Shown: piece after piece, positions 52,712 through 62,700 of the stretch
Position numbering within the stretch: position 1 is the first letter of the stretch
How the letters are laid out: each line of letters begins with the position of its first letter
Assembly: GCA_002212725.1 (NCBI GenBank)
Contig: MTCR01000143.1
Span: forward strand, 81,518 to 145,517
Direction: 5' to 3'
From: Sphingobacteriales bacterium TSM_CSM
Lineage (GTDB): Bacteria; Bacteroidota; Bacteroidia; Chitinophagales; UBA2359
DNA length: 64,000 nt
The notes under the pieces: generated by a model
Told to the model about the DNA's origin: nothing
Database searches by the model: none
Seen by the model: the letters and a program-made list of their open reading frames with translations, nothing else
Made by a program: the position numbers and the translations under genes

Positions 52712-55657
52712 ATGCATTGTTCAAATGTAACAGCCTTGCTCCGCATTGTTGTATTTACCTTAGTACTTGCCTGCCTTACCCCTTCTTGGGCAGAAGCGCA
52801 AACCAAACGCGCCAAAGATGGTAAATATGTGTATGAATACGTAGAAAACGACCCTCTGCAAACCCGCATATACACCCTCGATAACGGGTTGCGCGTGTAT
52901 CTTTCGGTAAATAAAGATGAGCCGCGCATACAAACCCTGGTGGCTGTGCGTGCCGGATGCAAAGAAGACCCCCGCGACAATACCGGCCTGGCGCACTATC
53001 TGGAGCACATGGTTTTTAAAGGAACCGATGAAATAAGCACCTCCAACTGGGCAGAGGAGCAAAAACTTATTCAACAGATTTCTGACCTGTACGAAGCGCA
53101 CAAAAAAGCCGCCGACCCGGCCGAAAAACTGCGCATCTATAAACAAATTGACAGCATTTCGTACATAGCTTCCAATTTTGCCATACCTAATGAGTATGAC
53201 AAAATGGTTACCGCTATTGGCGCCAAATATACCAACGCTTATACCTCTACAGACGAAACGGTTTATATTAACGATATACCGGGCAATGAACTGGAACGCT
53301 GGCTCATGCTCGAATCGGAGCGGTTCAGCCAATTGGTGCTGCGCCTGTTTCATACCGAACTGGAAGCCGTTTACGAAGAGTTTAATATGGGGCAAGACCG
53401 CGACGGCACCAAAGTATATCAGGCCATGCTCAGTGCATTGTTTCCTACGCACCCCTACAACGTAAGCACCATAGGATTGGGAGAACATCTTAAAAACCCC
53501 TCTATGGAAGCTATACACCAGTTTTTCAGTACCTACTATGTGCCCAATAATATGGCCGTGTGCTTAGCCGGCGACCTCAATTTTTCTGCCACCATTGCCC
53601 TTATTGACAAATACATGGGTAAACTGCCTGTGCGCAACTTTACCCGCCCTGCCTACCCCCGCGAAGCCGAAATGACCCAACCTGTTGAAACAACCGTGTA
53701 TGGCAAAGAAGCCGAAAACATAAGTATCGCCTACCGCTTTGACGGCGCCGGCTCTAATGATGCCATGATGCTCAAACTCATGGACGGTATTTTCCAGAAC
53801 GGACAGGCAGGGTTAATGGATATTAACCTCATTCAAAAACAAAAAATACTGAAAGGCGGCACCTACTCCAACGCCATGAACGACTATACCATGTACGTAA
53901 TAAACGCCACTCCGCGCCAGGGACAAACATTGGACGAAGTGCGTAGCCTGCTCATGGAACAGATTGAACTGGTGAAAAAAGGCGCTTTTGACGATGCCCT
54001 TATCAGTGCGGTAATTAAAAACTTTAAGCTAAACCAGTTTAAAACCGCCGAAAGCAACTGGGGAAGGGCAGCCACTTTTGTAGATGCCTTTATTACCGGC
54101 CAACCCTATGAAGATTACGTTACCGAAATAAGCCGCCTGGAAAAAATAACCAAAGCCGATATTGTAAAATTTGTAAACGAACGCTTTAAAAACAACTACG
54201 CCGTAATTTACAAACGCAACGGCGAAGATGCCAACGTGCTCAAAATGGAAAAACCGCCTATTACCCAGGTTGAACTGAACCGCGAAAACCAATCGGGTTT
54301 CTTTAATAAATTTGAGCAAACGCCCGCCGGCCGACTGCAACCGGTTTTTGTAAACTACAAAGAGGCCATTTCAGAAACCAAACTCAAAAACGGCATTACC
54401 GTTGATTATATTCACAATGCGGTAAATCCTGTTTTCAGTATGTATTATGTACTGGATATGGGCGCTAACCACAACAAAAAGCTGGCGTTGGCCATTAAAT
54501 ACCTGCCTTACCTTGGCACCAACAAATACAGCGCCGAGCAACTCCAAAAAGAGTTTTACAAATTAGGCGTAAGTTTCGATATTTTTTCCTCGGCAGACCG
54601 TGTGTACGTGTCTTTATCGGGATTGGAAGAATCTTTCGAACCGGCATTGAAACTGTTTGAACACGTGCTGGCCAATGTACAACCCGATGAAGAAGCCCTT
54701 GAAAACATGGTGGACGGCATTCTGAAAGAAAGAACCGATAACAAGAAAAATAAAAATGTTATTTTCGGGCAGGCATTGGGCAGCTACGGCATTTACGGAC
54801 CCCAATCGGAGTTTACCAACATCTTGTCGGAAAAAGAACTGAAACAACTCAAAGGTAAAGACCTTACCGATATTCTGAAACAACTTACCACCTACAAACA
54901 TTATGTGTTTTACTACGGGCAAAACAACCTTAAAACGGTGTCAAAACTGCTCAATAAATACCATAAAACACCCACCAAACTCAAAAACTACCCAACACCT
55001 GCCGTGTTTACCGAACTACCCACCAACAAAGACAAAGTGTATTTTGTAAACTACGACATGGTGCAGGCGCAAATTACCATGCTCTCCAAAGACGAGTTTT
55101 TTAATAAAAATTTGGTGCCTTATGCATCAATATTTAACGAGTACTTTGGCGGCGGGTTGTCTTCTATTGTGTTTCAGGAAATCCGCGAATCGAGGGCGTT
55201 GGCCTATGCAGCCTCTTCTTATTTCAGCTCGCCGGCAAAACCCGATAAGTCGCACTACTCGCGCGCTTTTATGGCCGTGCAGGCAGATAAAATGAAAGAT
55301 GCCATTGATGCCATGCGCCAACTGCTGAACGATATGCCCAAAGCCGAAAAACAGTTTGAAGGCGCCTGCACCTCGGTTCAAAAACAAATTGAAACCGAGC
55401 GCACCACCAAAACCGATATTTTTTTCAGCTACCTGCGCGCCAAAGACCGCGGACTGGATTACGACCTTAGCAAAGATGTGTACGCAAAAGCCAAAACCCT
55501 GACCCTTGCCGACATGGAACAGTTTTTTAACAACCATGTAAAAGGTAAACAGTACGTGTTTTTGGTGATGGGCGACAAAAACAAACTGAACATGGATTAC
55601 CTGAAATCTTTGGGCGAGTTTAAAGAACTTACGCTGGAAGAAATTTTCGGGTACTAA
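52712..55657 (+). CDS. M16 family zinc metallopeptidase (pitrilysin/insulinase-like)
   Basis: A 981-residue exported protease; the N-terminus SLLRIVVFTLVLACLTPSWA-like stretch is a signal peptide ending AEAQ. The inverted zinc motif is HYLEHMVFKG (His95, Glu98, His99), with the third ligand Glu in LEAVYEEFNMGQ about 75 residues on. The two M16 halves are complete: the second, inactive half starts near 540 (LKNGITVDYIHNAVNP) and includes an R/Y substrate-tail element (RESRALAYAASSY). Full length matches the single-chain periplasmic M16 enzymes of Bacteroidota. It lies 36 bp after dnaX, probably co-transcribed, and is closed by a terminator shared with rnpA. Confidence 0.92.
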   Translation: MHCSNVTALLRIVVFTLVLACLTPSWAEAQTKRAKDGKYVYEYVENDPLQTRIYTLDNGLRVYLSVNKDEPRIQTLVAVRAGCKEDPRDNTGLAHYLEHMVFKGTDEISTSNWAEEQKLIQQISDLYEAHKKAADPAEKLRIYKQIDSISYIASNFAIPNEYDKMVTAIGAKYTNAYTSTDETVYINDIPGNELERWLMLESERFSQLVLRLFHTELEAVYEEFNMGQDRDGTKVYQAMLSALFPTHPYNVSTIGLGEHLKNPSMEAIHQFFSTYYVPNNMAVCLAGDLNFSATIALIDKYMGKLPVRNFTRPAYPREAEMTQPVETTVYGKEAENISIAYRFDGAGSNDAMMLKLMDGIFQNGQAGLMDINLIQKQKILKGGTYSNAMNDYTMYVINATPRQGQTLDEVRSLLMEQIELVKKGAFDDALISAVIKNFKLNQFKTAESNWGRAATFVDAFITGQPYEDYVTEISRLEKITKADIVKFVNERFKNNYAVIYKRNGEDANVLKMEKPPITQVELNRENQSGFFNKFEQTPAGRLQPVFVNYKEAISETKLKNGITVDYIHNAVNPVFSMYYVLDMGANHNKKLALAIKYLPYLGTNKYSAEQLQKEFYKLGVSFDIFSSADRVYVSLSGLEESFEPALKLFEHVLANVQPDEEALENMVDGILKERTDNKKNKNVIFGQALGSYGIYGPQSEFTNILSEKELKQLKGKDLTDILKQLTTYKHYVFYYGQNNLKTVSKLLNKYHKTPTKLKNYPTPAVFTELPTNKDKVYFVNYDMVQAQITMLSKDEFFNKNLVPYASIFNEYFGGGLSSIVFQEIRESRALAYAASSYFSSPAKPDKSHYSRAFMAVQADKMKDAIDAMRQLLNDMPKAEKQFEGACTSVQKQIETERTTKTDIFFSYLRAKDRGLDYDLSKDVYAKAKTLTLADMEQFFNNHVKGKQYVFLVMGDKNKLNMDYLKSLGEFKELTLEEIFGY

Positions 55658-55683
55658 AAAACCGGAAGCCGCCTTTTTCCGGT

Positions 55684-55727
55684 AAAAAAATCCCCTCCCG
55701 GTTACCTTGCGGGAGGGGATTTTTTTT
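55684..55727. terminator. Bidirectional terminator between M16 gene and rnpA
   Basis: ATCCCCTCCCG (55690-55700) pairs perfectly with CGGGAGGGGAT (55710-55720) across a 9-base loop. Seven As precede it and eight Ts follow, so it can stop both converging transcripts. The right arm and loop overlap the last codons and stop of rnpA (…K-K-S-P-P-A-R-stop). Confidence 0.88.
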
Positions 55728-56127
55728 GCGACCCTGTTATAATAGCGGCGGCAATACGGGCAAGGCAGATGCGGGTTTTTTCAAAAATAAGGTGGTAGGG
55801 CATTTCTTGTTTTCCGATGTATATAAACATGAGCGCTACACCCGTTGGCTGCGGGGCTGTCTGCAAGGCCTCATAAAGCAGGAGTTTTTGCAGGCGGTAA
55901 GCCTCGCGCATGCGGCGTTTAAGCAGGTTGCGGGCGGTGGCTTTGGCAAAGTTGCGGGCAGGTACGCTTACCCCAAACTGCACCGGTGCGGCAGGCGCAG
56001 CGGCATCGGTATAAGCCCAAACTGCTTTTATGGGAAACACGGTTATATGGTTTCCTTTACCGCCAAACAGTTGTTGTATGAGTTTGCGGCTTTTCAGGCG
56101 TTCGGGTTTGGTAAATTTGTGGGGCAA
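55702..56127 (-). CDS. rnpA: Ribonuclease P protein component
   Basis: A 141-residue basic protein that supports the RNase P RNA in tRNA 5' maturation. It begins FTKPERLKSRKLIQQLF and has the hallmark RNR-type motif ARNLLKRRMREAYRL (about 68-82). The only start at the family's usual position is TTG at 56127, nine bases after the stop of the upstream TOPRIM gene and in the same frame. There is no ATG nearby. The last seven codons lie in the terminator hairpin. Canonical neighbours rpmH and yidD are absent on the upstream side, which is occupied by the AT-rich cassette. Confidence 0.9.
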   Translation of the reverse strand: MPHKFTKPERLKSRKLIQQLFGGKGNHITVFPIKAVWAYTDAAAPAAPVQFGVSVPARNFAKATARNLLKRRMREAYRLQKLLLYEALQTAPQPTGVALMFIYIGKQEMPYHLIFEKTRICLARIAAAIITGSQKKSPPAR

Positions 56128-56133
56128 GGTGTC

Positions 56134-56772
56134 CTAAAAATATTGTTGCATGAAATTGATTAGAGCATGTTCACACAGTAATTGAAAGTTCCATGCAGTC
56201 ATAGGGCCGGTCTGACATATATCAAAATACAAATTATAATAAATCTTTTTTTTGTCAATTTTTTTATACGAGGAATAACATTCTGCAAACCTTTCCAGAC
56301 ACTCAAATCCGATATTGGGTTGAACAATCTCCTTGAGAATGTCCTCTAAATCGCCATCATCTTTATTGTTTGGGAAAAAAAACATATTACACAGTCCTTT
56401 TTCGATAATATGTTTTGGGAAATTACCTGTAACTTTTTCTTTTCTTTTATAAAAACCGCCATCTTTTGTTTCATCATCAGAATCAATAAATAAAAGACAA
56501 GTGTATCCCTGTTCAATCTTTTCTATAATATCTTCGTGGGTTCGCTTCTGTAAAAAAGCTGTCCATCCTCCTCCTGTTGGGCTATCTATTTTGCTAACAC
56601 ATTGCAGTATTACAGAGTGGTTTCTACTGTCGTTATATAGGTAAACTTCTTTTTTTGTACTTACCTTAGTTTCATCAACTTTAAATAAGAATAAATCAGA
56701 AATAAGGAGTCCCTTCAAAAAAATAACATCTGTAACACCTTCAACAAGGATATATGTTTTTCTATTTTCCAT
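56134..56772 (-). CDS. Stand-alone TOPRIM-like protein (DUF3226/DUF4435-like) of the defence cassette
   Basis: A 212-residue protein with the TOPRIM pattern. The catalytic Glu is in ILVEGVTDVIFLKGLL (Glu11-Gly12 with Asp15), and the DxD motif in LLFIDSDDE (Asp97, Asp99, followed by Asp100-Glu101) follows a central region of strands and helices. This arrangement occurs in OLD-family nucleases and in the separate TOPRIM partner of PARIS (AriB, DUF4435) and in DUF3226 proteins. The C-terminal half is helical and of unknown fold. Its ATG lies one base after the stop of the 1981-residue helicase/ATPase gene (TAA-T-ATG), implying coupled translation in a two-gene unit. Expected role: the nuclease or effector triggered by the ATPase. 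Base composition is AT-rich like its partner. Confidence 0.72.
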   Translation of the reverse strand: MENRKTYILVEGVTDVIFLKGLLISDLFLFKVDETKVSTKKEVYLYNDSRNHSVILQCVSKIDSPTGGGWTAFLQKRTHEDIIEKIEQGYTCLLFIDSDDETKDGGFYKRKEKVTGNFPKHIIEKGLCNMFFFPNNKDDGDLEDILKEIVQPNIGFECLERFAECYSSYKKIDKKKIYYNLYFDICQTGPMTAWNFQLLCEHALINFMQQYF

Positions 56773-56773
56773 A

Positions 56774-59700
56774 TTATTCCCCCCCCATTATATTGCGTTC
56801 TTCTTTTACGGCTGCGTCAAATTCTTCAAAGGTTCTTACACGGGAGGAAATTTCATTTGCCTTGGTTCTATATAGTGTAATAGTTCTGGATAAATCTCTA
56901 AATTCTTTCATTTCTTCCCGATGCAAGATTTTTGTAAAAAATTCTAGACATTCTACATTATGAGTAGTTGCAAAAAGTTGTACATCATTCTCCTTAGCTG
57001 CAAAAAGTATAGTCCGCCAAAATTCAGCAAATTTAAAACGATGTATTCCTGCATCGATCTCATCTATCATAAGGCGTTTTCCTTTTGCAGCAGTGATTTG
57101 CAGAAGTATGCGAAAAAGCTTGTTTGCTCCTTCTCCATATTGAGCAAGAGGAACAGGTAGATTTTCTCCTTCCTCATAAATTTCAATTGTTGTTAAACTT
57201 TCAACTTGTTCAATCTTCGGAATAAAAAGTTTCATGGAATTTATAAGGCTATTTTTTAAATCGCGGGCTTTAAAGGCTGATTTATAATAGCTAGCCAGTT
57301 CGTGCCCATAACCAGAGGCAAAAGGAATATATGCCATAAATGGGTTTTTCCTAAAATAATCGCCATAATATTTTCTAAGCTCTATTTCTTCAATTATAGT
57401 ATTTGAGAATCGAGTAATAAAATCTTCACGTAATTGTTCAAAATCCTGAGAAGAAAATTCAAAAATATCTGGGAGATTTTCTCCTTCAATTACTTGTAGT
57501 TTTGCAACCATATCACTATGTAGTGCCTGTAAATAAAATTCGGTTGTGATCGCATTTTTTTTATAAAAAACACTAATAATATTGTTTAAGTTTGATTTTT
57601 CATAAGTATAGAAGTTAAGTATTTCTTGTAACGATAAATTGAGAAAGCGGCAATTACCCTCTCGTGAATACATAGCAAAAATTAAACCGATTAAATACTC
57701 TTCGATATTTTTATTAAAGAGCAGTGCTTCTAGAAATGATGTCTTACCAGTATTATTGGCTCCTAGAACTAAATTAAATTGGCCTATATTACTTAGCTCA
57801 ATGTTTTTAAAAGATTTAAAATTGTTTATAGAGATAAATTCTATGTGCCTTTTATCTGCAATTAGCTTCGTTGTATAATGGTTTTCCTCAACACTTTTTA
57901 AAGTGTTAGGGGAAGATGCGGCAGGAACTATTTTTTGTATTGAATTGTATGTTATGCGTTGTTCATTGGGGATATTATCCTTTCTCCACTGTCTTGCAAA
58001 GTTATTAGCAGAGTATTTTTCAATTAGCTCCTTCGTGTACGCATCTTTAAGTAAATTTATTAACTCATCATCAATGCTTTTATTTTTTTTAGCGTCATCG
58101 TATTCTATAAATTTATTTTTCAATAATTCGGTTATATCGTCCATTACTTTTTTTTCAATTAGAATTTTTTTCCCGAATTTTGCTTTGTAAATTTTTGAAA
58201 TTTTATCGGAAAAATTATCATCTTTAAAAGTTTTATACCATTCAGCAATATTCTTTTCAATTTCTTCACTCATTTTATCAATATCATCATTATCTTTCTT
58301 TGAATCAAGAGCTTCGATATCCTCTTTACCTTCGAGCATTTCTTTATTGACAGATATTTGGGTTGTGTTTTTAATTATATCAATTACACCTTTTGCAGTG
58401 GATTTAATACTACTATTTTGAATCCAATAATATACCCACATCTTTTGGGCGAATTCCAATAATGTCCCATTATTTTGATTTTTAGATTTTTCAAACAATT
58501 TTTCATAAAACTCTAATGCATCTTTCGGCATACTTCTTGTTTTATCAAATACAACAATCAGTTCTGCCAGATTTGGGAAGTAGTTATTATCTAAATTGCC
58601 CGTGTCAAAATATTTGTCATTGTATAGCTTCGCTAGGCTGCTATAAAAATGGTGTGTTTTCTTTGGAGGATTGGGTGCATTTGTGTCTTCTTTGCTTGAG
58701 AGCATGGTTTGCAAATTAACTGATGTGCGAGATAAGAACCTGATTAGATTGTAGAATAAAAATTCTTTGTTCTTATCTTTAATTAAACCCTGTTTAAATT
58801 TATTGGAAATCACAATATCTGTAGTATTAGGTTGATAAAAGTCTGAGTATATTTTGTAAACATGCTTGTATAATTCTGTTAATGATATTAAATCTACTTT
58901 TGGGTTTCCTACCAAAGATTGTTTTTGATGTTCTGGATTGTCAACGAATTTGATAATGTCTTCCAAAAACTTTGCTAAACTGGTAGTATCAATTTTACCC
59001 TTTTCAGATAAAAAGGAGAGAATTTCTTTTATGGTGTAGCTTTTATTAAGTTTAAATCCAGTAATATTATCACCACTATACAGGATTGAAAATATAATTT
59101 CCTTTTGGCGCGTTTCTATTAATTCTTTGAGTGTATTTTCACTTAAATTAGCTGTAATTTTATTTATTTCCTCATAATTAGCAAGCTCAAAATGCCATCT
59201 GCATTGTTCTGATAAATCATGATTCTCTTTTGCTAAAGCGAGCATACATTCTTTGTACTTATTGCTACCTTTAAGCGTGTCCGTTGATTTGTCAAAATAG
59301 GTTTTAGCTTGCCTGTATTTTTCTGCTTTAAAATTTAGTTCTGCTAATAGCGAATTGCAATTTTCATTATTGGCATCTTTAAAACCTATTTGATCGAAGG
59401 TTTGGGCTAAGTCACTGCTATCGATTTCGTTTAGTAAATGAATATCTTTTTTAATCTTTTCATAAAGTTTTGAATAAAAATCAGATTTCCAGGTTATAAT
59501 ATACTCTTCATTATCTTTTTTTGAAAAAACAGATTCGACCTCTGTCTTGTAGTATTTGAATTCCGTCACGCTAAGTTGTGAATCATTATTCATGAGTTTT
59601 GCAATTAATAGGCGTAACTGCAATGGTTTCTTATTAGTAATTTTATTTTCCATACTGAGTACAACTCCTATGCATCTTATAAGGTCTGACCAAGAATTAC

Positions 59701-62700
59701 CATCAACCCAATAAAAGTGAATAGCATTAAGTGGGCCAAGATTTAATATATCTCCATAATTATCTCGAAATATTGTACGGTCATTTTTATGATATAATTC
59801 CATGTCACTATATATGTCAGCAGCCTCTCTAAATTTCTGGTTAACTTCTAACGCTTTAGCCTTAGCTATTTTCGAGAGTGTTTCAAATATTTTCCTCTTT
59901 GCAGGTTGTTTGTAAGCTAATCGATCGAACCGATTTTTTGCATTTTCTAGTTTAGGGGCATTTTTATTACCCCATCCTTTTTTTAAATCTTCATATACGC
60001 TTGCCTCAGCGTATTCAGTTCTGCTTTTAATAAACTCAATTGCTGTTTCTTGATTCTTAGAGAAGGAGAGTGCTCCACATAGTTCTTCCGAATCATATTC
60101 ACCGTGGTTATTATCAAGTTTATTATGGTTAGCAATCAATTTTTGAATCAATTGATTGTCTTCAAAAAAAGACCAAAATTGATCAAATCCTCGATCAGTA
60201 TCAACAATAACAATTCCTTTTTTGGCCCGAGTTACGGCTACGTATAATTTGGTTAAAAAAAATTGTCTTTTTATATTTTCTGAGTCGTCTGAAGTCACCT
60301 TAAGATTATGCATGGAGTATTTGAATATGTCATAATATTCATTGCCAAATTGATAAAGGACTACAGAGTCGTATTCAGAACCTTTAGCTGCGAATGGACT
60401 AATTAGAAGATCTTCCTCAAAAATGTTGCTATATATATCTTTTGCATGAAAATCCTTAATCCCATCTAAATCACAAGGGACAATAATTGGGATTTCAGAC
60501 TCTACGATTTCCTTTCCCACTCCCTTAGTTAAAATACTATCTCCATAAATAAGATGTAGTTCTTCTGATGTATTGTCTAGTTTTTGTCCATATTTTTGAT
60601 ATTTAAATTGAAAATTTGAAAGTAGGTACTCTTTTAACAAATGAATTAGGTTGGCAAATTGTACGATGTGTTTAGTGGAACGATAATTAGTAGGCAATTC
60701 ATTAATTCTTCGTTCTGCATAATTTTCGCCATTTCCATCATACAATTTAGCAATCTCTTTATTAAACATCAGTTCTACTTTTTTGATGTCAAAACCTGAT
60801 GGGTTTATTGTTTGATTAGGGTCGCCTGCAAAAACAATGGGTATTGATATTTCTATGTAGTTAGGAATTTTAAATTTCATGTATGAGGATAGACTAATCA
60901 AAAATTGCATCTCGGTTTGTGTCAAATCTTGTGCTTCGTCACAAAAAACTCCGGTATATATTGCCAAATCTTTGGCATTAATATTTTCTAAAATAAACAA
61001 GGCCTTCAACAGTTTATAGTAATACCCTTGCTTATGTACAATATCGCTACTAAATTTACTTTCATAGTCTTGAGTAATTTCTGCAACCGAAGCACTATCT
61101 ATAAGACATTTTTTAGTATCTTTTCCTTCTAAAAGATAGCTATTAATAATAAACCAAGCTAGTTCCGAAGAAATACCTGCTTTATTTTTTCTTGCAACTG
61201 TCTTTTGATACCGCAGGTTAAAAACTGAAAAGGTGTATGGAGATTTGCCATCAAATTTTTCCGTTGATAGTTCTTCTCTTGCTATAATTTCATCTAACAA
61301 GCCATCATATGTAAAAAAGCAACAGCCTATTTCTCCCACGTGTTTGTCTGTAAATTCTTTAGATTTAATTAGGGCCTCTTCAGTATCCAGTAAATCCTTA
61401 AACAATTCTATATACTTTAGTTGCCACAAAATAGCTTTAATTGTATCTAACGCTCTATCTTTTAAATCACCGTTAGCAGTTACATATATCGGGGGCTTCA
61501 ATTTATTTTTCCTTTTTACATCAGTTGGTATCTCAGCCCATTTTTTGAAAAATAGCGCAAATAAGTAGTTAAGAACAACTGTTTTCCCGCTACCAGCCTG
61601 ACCATTGATAAATTTTGGAAAAGTGATTTCATTGGAATGAATTAAGTTCATTTGGTCTTCTGACAAAGCCAAATTTGACATTGAATTATTTTCTAATAAT
61701 TTAAAGTTTTCGAAAACATAGTTTCTGGCATCCAAACTTGTCCTGTCTACCCACAAAAAATAAAATGAATATCCTACTATGCAAATGTCCTTAAAATCGC
61801 TATTCTTATTATGCTCGACAATTGAGAAATCTAAGTTCTTTCTTTCATTTTGTATATCTATTAATGCATAATTAAATTTTAAGAAATCGTTCTTTAAAGT
61901 ATTTCTATTGCGGCAAATGAGAATATAATATACTTTTTTGGGGTGGTTTTCTGTTGTCTCACTAATCTTTGCTTCTATGATTATTTTTTCAACCGACTCG
62001 TTATTATCTAATGGTCTAGCATCCACTATTTCAAATACATAGTCAATGTTGTTTAAAATTGCCGGATCCTTATCATCTTTTCTAATTAATCTCTTTTTTA
62101 AAAGATCATTTAAGTCCGTATCATCTTCGTTTATTAATGCGCTTAGAGCATTTGCTATTAGATACCAGTTTAGGGAGTTATCTACATCTTCTTTCCAAAT
62201 TGTTCTAAATAGCCCAATATTATTTATCCATCGTGCGGTTTCAAATATATTGTTATTTGGGATTAAAGAGGTATCAATTTGCCCAAAGTTTATTAACCAT
62301 TCTTCAAGCAATGGTTTAGGGGGGGCTTCTGTTTGTTGACTTTCAACATACTTACTAACTGCATTTTCCTTTTCTCTCTCATTTAATCCCTCATACTTAC
62401 CTTTTTTTACCTTGTCAATTACGCTATCCCAGCTGTGATCATAGTTGCGTCCTTCATATATTTCCAAGCCGAATAAAAAAGATACTTTAGCGCCATGAAC
62501 CTCAATATCTTTTGACTCTAAAATAATTTTTTCTGTACTTCCATATTCATAGTAATAGAAAGTTGCTCCTATATGCTTTGTATTGTTATGATTCCTCGGA
62601 TTTGAATAGTTTGCTATTTTGTATAATTTATCTTTTATGTCCCTTATAACTTTGTTGTTATAGGTATCGTTAAGTTGTTCTTCTAACTTCTGGGAAATGT

